From: Bacteroidales bacterium
GTDB taxonomy: Bacteria > Bacteroidota > Bacteroidia > Bacteroidales > VadinHA17
DNA length: 64,000 bases
NCBI GenBank assembly: GCA_021371855.1
Contig: JAJFVL010000027.1
Location: 20,648 to 84,647, forward strand
Direction: 5' to 3'
Shown here: one piece after another, positions 16,354-26,743 of the stretch
Numbering within the stretch: the first letter of the stretch is position 1
Layout of the letters: the number at the start of each line of letters is the position of its first letter
Program-made: the position numbers and the translations under genes
The notes under the pieces: generated by a model
Told to the model about the DNA's origin: nothing
Database searches by the model: none
What the model saw: the letters and a program-made list of their open reading frames with translations, nothing else

Positions 16354-16866
16354 ATATTGACAGGGAACAATAAACAATAAGGTGTTCAATTATGAACTTT
16401 AAATTTTTGTATTGACCGCATTCTGACTGTCTTTGAATCACTTTGCAAAAATATTGGATTTGGAAATAAATGAAGGCGGCGCTTGATCTGAAAGTCAATC
16501 TTTGCAATACAATCCTGTATACTGTCTGATAAAAGAAGTGCCGCATGGGGCATATTTATATATTGTTAATCATTACCGACAGTCCTGTAAACTTAAATTT
16601 TGTCTTAACTATATCAGGCTGCTGAGTTTTAATGACAGTTCGATTTGTGATTAACAGAAATGAAAAAGCCTGGCTCTTGGGACACTATAAGGAACAAAAA
16701 GTTAAGGTAATTTTAGGTTTTCCCGATTGAAAATCATTATATTTAAATTCAAAATCTAAGGTATTAATAGAAATATCTGTTTTTTAAACTTAAGGAAAAG
16801 GTCGGTCTTTTTAAAAAAAATAAATAACCATAAAGAAGTCAAAGTATTTAAAGCTGTTTAAAATAA
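16354..16866. other. Gene-free interval (513 bp), nothing recognised
   Basis: I see no convincing coding frame, hairpin terminator or repeat. The DNA is very AT-rich towards 16740-16860, probably including the promoter of the next gene. Confidence 0.5.
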
Positions 16867-16872
16867 ATGAGT

Positions 16873-18045
16873 ATGAAAAAGTTTTTTACCCTTTTAGCGA
16901 TAGTATTATTACCCTTTAATATTTTTGCCCAGTCTCCTCAAAAAATGAGTTATCAATTTGTTGTAAGAAATGCAGGTGGAGCATTAGTTACAGATCACGG
17001 TGTGGGATTAAAGATTAGTATTTTGCAGGGAACAGCGACAGGAACCGTGGTTTATCAGGAGATTTTCAATCCCAATCCACAAACTAATTCCAATGGTCTT
17101 GCCAGTGTTGAAATCGGTAGCGGATTACCTGTTACCGGAACATTTTCTTCTATTAACTGGGCAGCCGGACCATATTTTCTTAAGACCGAAACTGATCCTA
17201 CCGGTGCTACAGATTATACTATTGTTGGTACAAGTCAATTATTAAGTGTACCGTATGCTTTTTACTCAAAAATGGCCGGTGACATATCTGACAACAGTGT
17301 TACCTCTGCCAGGATTACTGATGGCACTGTATCCACCAATGATCTTGCTGACGGCAGCGTCACTACAGCGAAGATCCTTGATGGCACCATAGCTACCCAG
17401 GACCTGGCTAACTACTCTGTCACTTCAGGGAAAATAGCTAATAATAGTATATACACAAATGCCTTGGCTGACAATATTATAACTTCAGTGAAAATACTGG
17501 ATGGCAACGTAAATACTGCAGATCTGGCGAGCAGCGCTGTCACTGCTGCAAAAATCAGCGGGTCAGGGGCTATTGCTGACCAGGTATTGCAGTACAATGG
17601 TTCAGCAGTGACCTGGGGATATGCACCTGGTTCACTGATTAACACCTCTTTTCTGGCTGTCCCCTACGCGTTATTGGGTACTTCCTCTACCAACTGGACA
17701 AAAATCGGGGATATTGGTACAATAAGCAAGCTTGATGCGACCTCCGATCTGGATGTTACTTTTAACGGGCGTGTCTATGTAGGGACCCTGGCCAGCAGTG
17801 CCATATTTGAAATACGGATTGACGCTGTCGCAACCACAACAGGATGGGCAAGGGCTTATTTCAGAAGTACCGAAACCTCAGGAATGGGGATACCTGCAAG
17901 TATGACAGGCATTTTTACCGGGTTAAGTGCAGGATACCATACTGTTAGTATGTGGGTCAGAGTAACCTCAGGGACAGGTTCAGACGCCACCATGAATCCA
18001 GGTAATTTCCAATCTGATCATGTTATTGTCCGTGAGTTCAAATAA
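16873..18045 (+). CDS. Secreted protein with nine decapeptide repeats, tail-fibre-like
   Basis: ATG 16873 is preferred over 16867 because it gives a standard signal peptide (MKKFFTLLAIVLLPFNIFAQ). Numbering from 16867, residues 25-140 form a domain of the type MSYQFVVRNAGGALV...VSILQG..VYQEIFNP with a GLASVEIGSG segment, often seen at the start of large Bacteroidota surface proteins. Residues 144-233 are nine consecutive ten-residue repeats (SVTSARITDG, TVSTNDLADG, SVTTAKILDG, TIATQDLANY and so on) alternating K-I and D-L forms. Similar repeats build beta-solenoid shafts in phage tail fibres and adhesins. The C-terminal 155 residues look like a beta-sandwich or head domain. No binding target can be stated. 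Confidence 0.7.
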   Translation: MKKFFTLLAIVLLPFNIFAQSPQKMSYQFVVRNAGGALVTDHGVGLKISILQGTATGTVVYQEIFNPNPQTNSNGLASVEIGSGLPVTGTFSSINWAAGPYFLKTETDPTGATDYTIVGTSQLLSVPYAFYSKMAGDISDNSVTSARITDGTVSTNDLADGSVTTAKILDGTIATQDLANYSVTSGKIANNSIYTNALADNIITSVKILDGNVNTADLASSAVTAAKISGSGAIADQVLQYNGSAVTWGYAPGSLINTSFLAVPYALLGTSSTNWTKIGDIGTISKLDATSDLDVTFNGRVYVGTLASSAIFEIRIDAVATTTGWARAYFRSTETSGMGIPASMTGIFTGLSAGYHTVSMWVRVTSGTGSDATMNPGNFQSDHVIVREFK

Positions 18046-18078
18046 GAACTTGTAATTGTATTATTTCTCTTTTATTTC

Positions 18079-19290
18079 TTACTCATCAACATGAAGGTCG
18101 GCACCAAAGAATGCTAATCCTCCTTCTGCAGTCTCCTTATATAGGCTTGGAAGATCTTTCCCTGTCTGCTTCATGGTTTTGACAACCCTGTCGAAGCTCA
18201 CCATATGCCGCCCATCAGAGAGCATTGCAAAAGTGTTATGCGATAATGCCCTCGATGCGGCAAACACATTCCGTTCAATGCAGGGGATCTGTACCAGACC
18301 GGCAATGGGATCACATGTAAGACCAAGATGATGTTCAAGCCCCATTTCGGCTGAATATTCTATCTGATAGTTGGTCCCGCCGTATAGTTGTGTCGATGCT
18401 GCAGAAGCCATGGCGCATGCGGTCCCGATTTCCCCCTGGCAGCCTACTTCGGCACCCGATATTGAAGCATTTTTCTTTACAATGTTACCTATAAGGCCAG
18501 CTGTGGCAAGAGCTTTAATTATATCTTTGTTCTTATAACCGTTAAACTCCTTGAGGTATTTAAGTACAGCCGGCATAACCCCGCAGGAGCCACAGGTGGG
18601 AGCTGTTGCAATCACTCCTCCGGAAGCGTTTTCCTCGCTTACTGCAAGAGCGAATGCATAAAGTGTAGCTCTTCTCCTGAATTCGTCACGATACTGTTGA
18701 GCCTTACGCATATATGAATTGGCCTTACGCTGAAGGTTAAGACCTCCCGGTAAAACTCCCTCTACTGTCAAACCATTTTTGATTGATGCCTCCATGGTAT
18801 TCCAAATCTTTTCAAGGAACGGCCAGATATCCTTCCCTTCTGTCTCTTCAACATACTGCCACAGTGTTATCCCTTTATGTCTGCAGTAATCAAGTATTTT
18901 GTCAAGATTGTCATGCGGATAAATGGATCTTGTTTCTGTTGCCCCGGAATCATCTGTGATCGCACCTCCTCCAATGCTATAAGCCCTCCACTCTGATATT
19001 ACCGTACCGTTAATATCGAGCGCTTCGAACTTCATCGCATTAGAGTGCCTTTCCTGAAATATTTCAGGATACCACTCGATAGCCAGTTTTCTTTCGCCGA
19101 AAGCTTTCATCAGCACTGTATCAGTGCCATGTCCTTTACCTGTTGCAGCAAGGCTTCCGTATAGTATGACTTTATAAGAAGCCGCATTGCCGTTTTCATC
19201 TATAAAACGCTGAGCAGCACTTGCCGGCCCGAGCGTATGACTGCTTGATGGTCCGCGTCCTATTCTATATAAGTTTCTTATTGTCTCCAT
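18079..19290 (-). CDS. sdaA: L-serine ammonia-lyase, iron-sulfur type, single chain
   Basis: The 403-residue protein combines the beta and alpha domains of L-serine dehydratase in one chain. It opens with [21 protein letters not shown], the serine-binding region of the beta domain. It later has the alpha-domain signature [18 protein letters not shown], plus [16 protein letters not shown], which supply cysteines for the [4Fe-4S] cluster. The enzyme deaminates L-serine to pyruvate and ammonia in the cytosol. At 403 residues it is shorter than the 450-residue E. coli SdaA, in line with many anaerobe versions. It is monocistronic and converges on the repeat-protein gene, 33 nt apart, without a visible strong terminator. 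Confidence 0.93.
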   Translation of the reverse strand: METIRNLYRIGRGPSSSHTLGPASAAQRFIDENGNAASYKVILYGSLAATGKGHGTDTVLMKAFGERKLAIEWYPEIFQERHSNAMKFEALDINGTVISEWRAYSIGGGAITDDSGATETRSIYPHDNLDKILDYCRHKGITLWQYVEETEGKDIWPFLEKIWNTMEASIKNGLTVEGVLPGGLNLQRKANSYMRKAQQYRDEFRRRATLYAFALAVSEENASGGVIATAPTCGSCGVMPAVLKYLKEFNGYKNKDIIKALATAGLIGNIVKKNASISGAEVGCQGEIGTACAMASAASTQLYGGTNYQIEYSAEMGLEHHLGLTCDPIAGLVQIPCIERNVFAASRALSHNTFAMLSDGRHMVSFDRVVKTMKQTGKDLPSLYKETAEGGLAFFGADLHVDE

Positions 19291-19352
19291 CCATTTTTCT
19301 GAACTTCAATTGTTAAAACTTCATCTGACAAAAATACACACTTAAAACCTTC

Positions 19353-22133
19353 CTAGAAATCACCTGATGCGTTTCCGAAGATTTTGAAATTATAAGTTAC
19401 CATGAATATTGGCTGGCCAAAGATTGACATTTTATATCCATTTACAATTCCTCCCTCATTCTTGAAGTATATTGAATAGGGATTTTTCCTTCCCAATACA
19501 TTATATACCGTAAATGTAAGTGATGAATGATTTAACTTTTCTGCTCTCAGGTTTCCGTTCAATGTGGCGGACAGATCAAGCCGGATATAATCAGGTATAC
19601 GGTATTCATTTCTTTTTGAATAATATACGCGGTTTGTGCCATTAAAATTATAGAAAGCAACAGGGAAAGTAATTGGTCGCCCGGTACTATATGAGAAGTT
19701 TGAAGTCACATTTATCCTCCTCGATAGTTTAGCATTTGCAATTGCTTTCAGATCATGAGGTTTATCAAAATTTGCAGGGAAATACTGTCCTCCGTTTACT
19801 TTCTCTTCTTCAAATTCACCATCAACTTTCACCAGAGTTCTTGAATAAGTGTAGCTTATCCAGCCAGTCAGTTTTCCTGACTGCTTCTTTACCATTAATT
19901 CTACACCATATGCTTTCCCGTTGCCGTTAATGATATCTGTTTCAAGATGGTCATTCATCAGCAACACAGCTCCTCCTTTATAATCGAGGATATTTGTAAT
20001 CTTTTTATAGTAAGTCTCTATTGAAGCCTCAACAGCTTTTCGTGAAAAGTTCTTATAGAATCCCAGAGAAAACTGGTCCCCCATTTGTGGTTTGATATAA
20101 CTGTCGCTTAATTTCCAGATATCAGTCGGAGACATTGAAGTTGTGTTGGAGATCATGTGTATATACTGATATACTCTCTGAACACCGATCTTCAATGACG
20201 ATTCAGGAGATAAAATAAGACGCGATGAAACTCTGAATTCCAGTCCGGGATAAACCTTTATTATCTTACCATCTCCATAGATAATTGTATCGCTTATACT
20301 TTCAACTGTCCTTGAAGTATTCTCAAAATATTGAAATTCTGTTTTGGGGCCGAAAGAGGTAAAAAGGGTTCCTCTTATTCCCCCCGAAACTGATAAATTC
20401 TGATTCACTTCAAATTCATCACTTAGATATAACGCTGGTTCTAAAGCATGCTCCTTTTCTATCCGTTTTGTAGCGGTCACTGAATAATCCCCAACCGGTG
20501 TCCGTACACCTGGAAGCAGTGAATAGTAAATTGCATCCAGTCCAAATTCAACTTTGTGTTTCGCAACCGGAAAGTATAAAAAGTCAGCTCTTAAAACTCT
20601 CTGATCTAATTTGTAATATGTTGAACTATAGTCTGTTGAATCCTGGTTTTCATTAAGATGATAATCATAGTTACTTACAATACCATAGAATTGTGCAGAA
20701 AGCTTTGGGTTAAAGATGTGTTTCCATTTTAAAGTTGATGCAAGGTTCCTGTAGTCAAAGGCATTCACGCTGAAATAATCAAATTTATCTTTGCTGTAAT
20801 AACCCGAAAGAGAAATGGAATTTCTGGCATTGATTTCGGTGTTTATAATACCCTGTACATCATAAAAGCCTGCTGAGCTCTTTTGTAGCTGTGGATCGTC
20901 AAGCATTCCCAGTATCCAATCGGAATAAGTTGCCCGAGTCCCTATAATAAAAGAGCCCTTCCCCTTCTTAACAGGCCCCTCCACAAGAATTCTGCCCGTA
21001 ACAGGGCTTACCCCGCCACTTACTTTTACTCTTTCCCTGTTCCCCTCCAAAGGAGCAATTTCCATTACTGAAGATAATCTTCCTCCATATTTTGACGGCA
21101 TCCCGCTCTTATAAAGAGTAACATCAGATATAAGATCTGAATTGAATGCGGAGAAAAAGCCGAAAAAATGAGATGAATTTATTATCGGTGCATTATTTAA
21201 AAGAACAAGATTCTGATCAGCGCTTCCTCCGCGTACATTATAGCCACTCGACGCTTCTCCGACTGTCTGTACTCCCGGCAACAATAATGAACTCTTAATT
21301 ATATCAGCTTCGCCCATTCCCATTGGTATTTGCTTCAACATCTTTGTATTTATCTTTTCAATGCCGATTCTTACATTCTTTACCATGTTTTCGCGGTTGG
21401 CAGAAACAACTATCTCATTTAGCTGGTTGGTGTTTTCACTCATTTCAACATCCAGAGCTCCATCAGAATAAATAATTGCATTTCTCCTGGTGGTCTTCAT
21501 CCCAACCATCCTGTATTCAATCTGATACTGCCCGGCAGGCAATGTAACAGAATAGTAACCGGAATTATTTGTCATTGCACCGGCTTTAAGCTTCTCTACA
21601 TAAACAATTGCTCCTGATATAAACTCTCCGTCAACAGAGCTGATGACAGTTCCTGATAATGTGACTTTGTCTCCGGTATGTGAACCAGCTTGTTTCCCTA
21701 TTCTGAATACCTTGTATTCATCGCTTATTGAAGATTTTTCCTGCCTGACAACAGGCCTTACAAATTCTGAAGTATCGGTTGAAGCATAGTTCTTTTTAAG
21801 ATATTCCAGATACTCTTTTTGAAAATTTGTTTTTATTGAATATCCTTTCGACAAGATCACCTTGTTACCTTCCGTAATAATAAAAGAAAAACCACTTTTC
21901 CCTAGTGATTTGCCCAGAAGATCCTCGAATTTTTCATTTTCTGAATCGACAGAGAGAAGAAGTGTATCAACCCATTTGTTTGAGTAATAAATTTTTACCG
22001 GGATTGACTTTTCAAGAGTATCAACCAGATCACTGAATAAAATCCGGTTGAACCGGATGGATAAATTCTTATCCTGTCCAAAAACACAACTTGCTGATAT
22101 AAAAATAGTTATAATGAGCAGGAGTTTCTTCAT
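19353..22133 (-). CDS. TonB-dependent receptor with STN and carboxypeptidase-like domains
   Basis: The 926-residue outer-membrane protein has a signal peptide. An STN-like domain follows (about residues 22-95: IRFNRILFSDLVDTLEKS and FSFIITEGNKVILSKG). Next come a linker and a CarboxypepD-reg-like domain (about 155-235: LSGTVISSVDGEFISGAIVYVE), and then the plug (IKSSLLLPGVQTVGEASSG, YNVRGGSADQNLVLLNN, GGRLSSVMEI). The rest forms the 22-strand barrel ending in IFMVTYNFKIFG. Substrates of such receptors range from glycans to peptides and metals, and none is indicated here. No SusD partner follows. It is read just after the 272-residue secreted protein (4-nt gap), with DUF4249 and a plug-like protein divergently encoded. 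Confidence 0.9.
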   Translation of the reverse strand: MKKLLLIITIFISASCVFGQDKNLSIRFNRILFSDLVDTLEKSIPVKIYYSNKWVDTLLLSVDSENEKFEDLLGKSLGKSGFSFIITEGNKVILSKGYSIKTNFQKEYLEYLKKNYASTDTSEFVRPVVRQEKSSISDEYKVFRIGKQAGSHTGDKVTLSGTVISSVDGEFISGAIVYVEKLKAGAMTNNSGYYSVTLPAGQYQIEYRMVGMKTTRRNAIIYSDGALDVEMSENTNQLNEIVVSANRENMVKNVRIGIEKINTKMLKQIPMGMGEADIIKSSLLLPGVQTVGEASSGYNVRGGSADQNLVLLNNAPIINSSHFFGFFSAFNSDLISDVTLYKSGMPSKYGGRLSSVMEIAPLEGNRERVKVSGGVSPVTGRILVEGPVKKGKGSFIIGTRATYSDWILGMLDDPQLQKSSAGFYDVQGIINTEINARNSISLSGYYSKDKFDYFSVNAFDYRNLASTLKWKHIFNPKLSAQFYGIVSNYDYHLNENQDSTDYSSTYYKLDQRVLRADFLYFPVAKHKVEFGLDAIYYSLLPGVRTPVGDYSVTATKRIEKEHALEPALYLSDEFEVNQNLSVSGGIRGTLFTSFGPKTEFQYFENTSRTVESISDTIIYGDGKIIKVYPGLEFRVSSRLILSPESSLKIGVQRVYQYIHMISNTTSMSPTDIWKLSDSYIKPQMGDQFSLGFYKNFSRKAVEASIETYYKKITNILDYKGGAVLLMNDHLETDIINGNGKAYGVELMVKKQSGKLTGWISYTYSRTLVKVDGEFEEEKVNGGQYFPANFDKPHDLKAIANAKLSRRINVTSNFSYSTGRPITFPVAFYNFNGTNRVYYSKRNEYRIPDYIRLDLSATLNGNLRAEKLNHSSLTFTVYNVLGRKNPYSIYFKNEGGIVNGYKMSIFGQPIFMVTYNFKIFGNASGDF

Positions 22134-22137
22134 ATTA

Positions 22138-22917
22138 TTATCTGGCCGGAGTTATCTGGCTGTCATAAAATTTCAATACACTTAAAATTTGATTCTTATT
22201 TGCCTCCCGGATATTAATTTTCCTCTGGTTTATGAACTTCTTTACATCATCAGATCTTTCTCCGAACAACCTGGCAAATTTCCGCAACGATGTAATTTTG
22301 GAATAGCCATCCCCCAGGCTGATATATCCAACCGGAGAATAAAAATATTCGTCAGTACCGTTTCTTTCAACAACAGACGACCGGTGTCTGATCAGGTATT
22401 TACTGACTCCGTCATACACCACTTCATAAAAACCCGCCTGAAGATTCTGATCCACTGCTGTTTTTCCTTCGAAATATTTGAAATTCAAGGTATCGTTATC
22501 GAAGTAAAGTTCGAAACAATCTATATTGTCTTTATTCAATGATACTTCGTACAATCTGTAATTGAATGTTCTGGCGGTATCAAAATAAATCACTTCATCT
22601 GTATATGTATCATACTTCAAGGTAATATTGGAATATTTCCTCCCGTTCAATGTTACTGAACCCGAGTGGTTTTTATTGGCGAACAGCAGAGGCTTGAATT
22701 TTGAATGAAAATAATACGGGATATAATCTCTGCCGTTTATCAGTTCGTCGGCAGTTCCTATTTTCATCGAATAAATCTTATGAAGATAGTTAACCTGGCT
22801 ACCTGATAAATTGCCATAGACATCTTCCCCTTTATCAGTTATAAACTGATCAGATGATTGTGCTATCCCTGAAATTGAGCAGAACAATAAGATAATATTC
22901 ATCAAAATCTTTCCCAT
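22138..22917 (-). CDS. Secreted protein of unknown function in the TonB receptor operon
   Basis: ATG at 22917 (259 residues) is preferred over 22956, since it directly precedes the signal peptide MGKILMNIILLFCSISGIAQ. No named family was recognised. The C-terminal half (FYEVVYDGVSKYLIRHR, then YFYSPVGYISLGDGYSKITSLRKFARLFGERSDDVKKFINQRKINI) matches the layout of the secreted protein at 55718-56401, which also has a YEILLEGPVSLFAQHKG stretch, a hydroxyl-rich middle, and FLKIFPGTSTRLKSFIKENRLKI. The two appear to be paralogues. It overlaps nothing and ends four nt before the receptor ATG, so the pair is surely co-transcribed and it may be an accessory to the receptor. Confidence 0.6.
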   Translation of the reverse strand: MGKILMNIILLFCSISGIAQSSDQFITDKGEDVYGNLSGSQVNYLHKIYSMKIGTADELINGRDYIPYYFHSKFKPLLFANKNHSGSVTLNGRKYSNITLKYDTYTDEVIYFDTARTFNYRLYEVSLNKDNIDCFELYFDNDTLNFKYFEGKTAVDQNLQAGFYEVVYDGVSKYLIRHRSSVVERNGTDEYFYSPVGYISLGDGYSKITSLRKFARLFGERSDDVKKFINQRKINIREANKNQILSVLKFYDSQITPAR

Positions 22918-23108
22918 AAAAGGAATGTTTTCGGCCTTTCTTAGATTAAATAACAAATATTAGTCTTAATAATGAATTTTTTGACTCTTTTTAATGAATA
23001 TTTTAAATTTACTTTGTTCCATATACGCTTGAAGTCGTTTAAATACTAATTTTGTTCCCCTGAAGAATAAAATCAGGAAAAACAGATGCAAAAATTATTC
23101 TGAGAGGC

Positions 23109-24335
23109 ATGAAAAAGAAATGGTGGAAACCTCTTATTCTTTTATTTACAACCGGCATTCTGTTTACCTGTATAGATCCATATACCCCAAAACTGGATGA
23201 TTTTCAATCTATCCTTGTGGTCGATGCCCTCCTGACTGACGAAAACATTTCAAATTACGTAAAATTATCCCGGACCATCCGGACGCTTGATGAAGATCCC
23301 GCGAAGGTCTCAGGTGCCGTGGTTACTATTACAGATGATCTTGGCAAGAGTACTACTTTATGTGAGACATCTGCAGGGATTTATAAAACAGACAGCCTTT
23401 CTTTCAGGGGTGAAACCGGAAGAGCTTATACTTTATATATTAACACAAATGATGGTAAAGAATATAAATCAGAACCAGGCATTCTATATCCTGTAGATGA
23501 TATTGACAGCATCTATTTTGAGAAAGACACTGAGATCAGTAACGTGACAAGCGAAAGCCTCGAAGGAATCAGAATTTATATAGACTCAAACCATGGAAAC
23601 GAAGGCAATTATTACCGGTGGGCTTGTGAGGAATGGTGGAAATTCAGTGTTCCTGATCCTTCGAGATATGAATACCTCAATGATTCTACATTCCCTGTAA
23701 TTGATAAAGTAAGGCAAATTTGCTGGGGGAATCATAAATCCGATGAAATAATGGTTGAATCGACAACCTCAGGAAATTCCGGCAGTATACAGAGAAAACC
23801 TATGCTTTTCGTTCCATCTGATACTTCCTCCCGCTTATCGATACGGTATTGCATCCAGATTAAGCAGATGTCAATCTCACAAAAGGAATATGAGTTCTGG
23901 ACCCAGATGAAACAGATCAATGAAAGCGGAGGAGACATTTTTGATAAACAACCTTTCCGTATCTTCAGTAACATTTACAACATTAATGATCCTGATGAAG
24001 CTGTACTGGGCTATTTCCAGGTATCAGGAGTTTGCAGTAGAATGAAATATATTAACTATAAAGATATTAAGGACCTCCACCTCCCAATGTTCAGATACTC
24101 CTGTGAAAGTGTGGAAAAATCCGTCGATGATTACCCTCCTCCTCTTTCACCTGGTGGCGGAATGACCTGGGATAAGATTTATGCCATATATACCAGTTCA
24201 GGATATTTGTTTGTTGAGCCCGTGCTTAACAAAGATGGAGAAATGATAAAACTGGCTTTCGTCTCCTCGGATTGTGCCGATTGCACTTTACATGGCAACC
24301 TTAAAAAACCTGATTTCTGGATTGATTCGGAATGA
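23109..24335 (+). CDS. DUF4249 family lipoprotein
   Basis: The 408-residue protein has a lipoprotein signal (KKKWWKPLILLFTTGILFTC). The typical DUF4249 opening follows: an acidic/proline stretch, ILVVDALLTDENISNYVKLSRTI, then VSGAVVTITDDLGKSTTL and YKTDSLSFRGETGRAYTLYINTNDGKEYKSE. These are beta-sandwich segments. The C-terminus has the family's cysteine-bearing FVSSDCADCTLHGNLKKPDFW. DUF4249 proteins are outer-membrane lipoproteins usually coded beside TonB receptors and are thought to be surface partners; their function is unproven. The gene is divergent from the receptor operon and is followed after 11 nt by a macroglobulin-like/plug protein. Confidence 0.9.
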   Translation: MKKKWWKPLILLFTTGILFTCIDPYTPKLDDFQSILVVDALLTDENISNYVKLSRTIRTLDEDPAKVSGAVVTITDDLGKSTTLCETSAGIYKTDSLSFRGETGRAYTLYINTNDGKEYKSEPGILYPVDDIDSIYFEKDTEISNVTSESLEGIRIYIDSNHGNEGNYYRWACEEWWKFSVPDPSRYEYLNDSTFPVIDKVRQICWGNHKSDEIMVESTTSGNSGSIQRKPMLFVPSDTSSRLSIRYCIQIKQMSISQKEYEFWTQMKQINESGGDIFDKQPFRIFSNIYNINDPDEAVLGYFQVSGVCSRMKYINYKDIKDLHLPMFRYSCESVEKSVDDYPPPLSPGGGMTWDKIYAIYTSSGYLFVEPVLNKDGEMIKLAFVSSDCADCTLHGNLKKPDFWIDSE

Positions 24336-24346
24336 TTTAACTTATT

Positions 24347-26740
24347 ATGATGAATGTTTATATTCAATATTTAAAAATACCATCATCGTTACAAAAATTG
24401 GTCTTTGCGTCTTTCCTGGCATTCTCCATTTCTCTCACCTCATTCCCTCAGTTTACAGGAAATTACTTAAAAAAACTCAACGAAAAAAACTATGCCGAGG
24501 AACTGTTTGTTCAGACTGACAGGGATATCTACATAGCAGGCGAACAGGTTTTTTTTAAAATATTAAAATTAAACGGTCTCACTCATACTCCATCCGATGT
24601 AAGTAAAGTAGTATATCTTGATCTGATGGGTAATTTCAACAATCCGGTTGTACAATTGAAAATAGGAGCCGACGGGTTTTCAGGATCAGGAGAATTCATG
24701 TTGCCTGATACATTAAGAACAGGAAACTACCTGATTCGATCCTGCACCCGATGGATGCAAAACTTTTCTCAGGATCTGTTTTCGTATAAAAGAATCTCGA
24801 TTATCAATCCTTTTGAGAAAATTGGTCAGATAAAACTCCCTTCCCGGGAGCAACGAATTGACAGTGTTATCTTTTACCCTGAAAGCGGTTATCTTGTTTC
24901 TGATGTCGAAACTCTTTTGGGATTCAGATGTTTTGACAAAAACGGAGATCCCTTAAAAACAGAGGGGACCATACTCGATAAAAACAATCACATACTCTGT
25001 CATATAAAGACAGATATTAATGGTTCCGGATTTGCTTCAATAAAACCATCGGGGAGCGGAAGCTTATATCTTGTAGATTCAACCGGCAATAATCATTCTG
25101 AAAAATTCGCCCTCCCACCCGTTCAGAATTCAGGTATTGCCTTTTCTGTAAACTTCAGCCGAAACCAGGGTTTAATTAAAATAAAAATTCTTAAAAACAA
25201 TAATTTCGACCTATCCGGGAGAAATCTTTACCTTGTCTGTTCTCCTGTTTCTATGTCTCCTTTGAAAGAAGAGATCTCTGTTGAAAAAAATACAGAAATT
25301 TCTTTGCAGCAGAACACCTTTCCTGACGGCCTGGTTTGTATCACAATAATTGATAATAATGATAACATACTGGCAAAAAGATGGGTATATAATGATAAAA
25401 CACCTGATATTAAATACAGTACGAGATTAAATAACACGGATTTTTCTGCCAGGGAAAAAGTAATAATTGACATAACAGCAAATGATCCGAATGGCAAACC
25501 GGTCGAAAGTGATCTAGTGGTTTCAGTTGTTAAATCATTTTCTTCAGGTAAGAATAGTTGCAATAATGCCGGCAGGTACATGCAATTGCCCCAACTGGCT
25601 GTAATGAATACAGATTATGATCGTTCGGATATAAATGATTATCTTATTTATTATTCAGCCGGAGATGATTTCCTGAAATACGGGAAACCCGGCTCTGACA
25701 CAATTCCGGAGTATTGTCCTGAGCTGGAAGGCCATTTACTAAGCGGTAATATAAGGAACATTGCTACCGGGGAACCTCTTAAAAAAGAGAATATTTCACT
25801 TTCTTTCGTGGGAAAAACAGCACAATGCAGGTTTACAAAAACTGATGAGAACGGGAACTTTAACTTTGTTGTAAAGGAATCCGGAACCCGTGAGATAGTT
25901 ATACAACCATTATCGCCTGAACTAAACGATTGCTATGTTGAGCTGAATAATCCATTCCCGTTGATTATTAATAAATATAAATCCTCCGGTTTTTATATCG
26001 ATAGCAGTAAAATAGCAGAAATAAACCAGGCCATTGTCAGTATGCAGATTAAGAATATTTATGAACCTTTCCTGCAAACCGGAAACATTAAATTAAAAAA
26101 CTCTGATAAACCCGATTTTTACGGAAATCCTGATAATACTATTCAGATGTCAGATTTTATCGAACTCACTTCACTGAAAGAGGTCATTAAAGAGATTGTT
26201 CCCGGAGTTACTACATACAAAAAGAACGATAGAAGTAATTTTAAACTGATAAATAAATATCAGAATCAGGCATTCGAATTAGCTCCTCTGGTACTGGTCG
26301 ACGGAGTTCCTGTCTATGATTTTGACAAAGTATTGAATATTAATTCAAAAGATTTAGAAAAAATTGATGTTCTGAACACCAGGTATTTCGTAGCAGATAT
26401 TGTTAATGAAGGCATTATTAATTTCATTACAAAAAAAGGCAATCTAAGTGTTATGGAGTTTGACCAATCAATTTTCAGACAGGAGTTTGAAGCTCTTCAG
26501 GCTGGCTATGGATTCAGTTCACCCGATTATTCAACAGATTCTCTGAGAAACAGCCGTATTCCAGATTTCCGTAATACTCTTTATTGGAATCCCGATGTAA
26601 GAACAGATAAAACCGGTAAGACAACTGTTGAGTTTTATACGTCGGATGAAACCGGTGAGTACAATATTATTGTGGAAGGTTTTACTCCTGAAGGAGAAAC
26701 CGGCCGGTCAGTGACTTCTTTTTCCGTCCGGAAGCACTGA
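24347..26740 (+). CDS. Macroglobulin-like (MG2) protein with TonB-plug-like C-terminal part
   Basis: The 797-residue exported protein (hydrophobic signal about residues 17-35) begins after the signal with the MG2-type signature ELFVQTDRDIYIAGEQVFFKIL, seen in alpha-2-macroglobulin and related proteins. Further immunoglobulin-like segments follow, and then a carboxypeptidase-regulatory-like piece (LEGHLLSGNIRNIATGEPLKKENISLSF). Residues about 630-700 resemble a TonB plug (APLVLVDGVPVYDFDKVLNINSKDLEKIDVL and GIINFITKKG). It ends in a beta-sandwich with GKTTVEFYTSDETGEYNIIVEGFTPEG. Such proteins accompany TonB receptors in Bacteroidota; the role is unknown. It forms an operon with DUF4249 and has a paralogue at 45999-48425. 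Confidence 0.75.
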   Translation: MMNVYIQYLKIPSSLQKLVFASFLAFSISLTSFPQFTGNYLKKLNEKNYAEELFVQTDRDIYIAGEQVFFKILKLNGLTHTPSDVSKVVYLDLMGNFNNPVVQLKIGADGFSGSGEFMLPDTLRTGNYLIRSCTRWMQNFSQDLFSYKRISIINPFEKIGQIKLPSREQRIDSVIFYPESGYLVSDVETLLGFRCFDKNGDPLKTEGTILDKNNHILCHIKTDINGSGFASIKPSGSGSLYLVDSTGNNHSEKFALPPVQNSGIAFSVNFSRNQGLIKIKILKNNNFDLSGRNLYLVCSPVSMSPLKEEISVEKNTEISLQQNTFPDGLVCITIIDNNDNILAKRWVYNDKTPDIKYSTRLNNTDFSAREKVIIDITANDPNGKPVESDLVVSVVKSFSSGKNSCNNAGRYMQLPQLAVMNTDYDRSDINDYLIYYSAGDDFLKYGKPGSDTIPEYCPELEGHLLSGNIRNIATGEPLKKENISLSFVGKTAQCRFTKTDENGNFNFVVKESGTREIVIQPLSPELNDCYVELNNPFPLIINKYKSSGFYIDSSKIAEINQAIVSMQIKNIYEPFLQTGNIKLKNSDKPDFYGNPDNTIQMSDFIELTSLKEVIKEIVPGVTTYKKNDRSNFKLINKYQNQAFELAPLVLVDGVPVYDFDKVLNINSKDLEKIDVLNTRYFVADIVNEGIINFITKKGNLSVMEFDQSIFRQEFEALQAGYGFSSPDYSTDSLRNSRIPDFRNTLYWNPDVRTDKTGKTTVEFYTSDETGEYNIIVEGFTPEGETGRSVTSFSVRKH

Positions 26741-26743
26741 AGA

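Noticed and set aside
19353..22133. SusC of a polysaccharide utilisation locus
   Set aside because: No SusD follows and the neighbours are DUF4249 and unknown proteins, so it is called only a TonB-dependent receptor.
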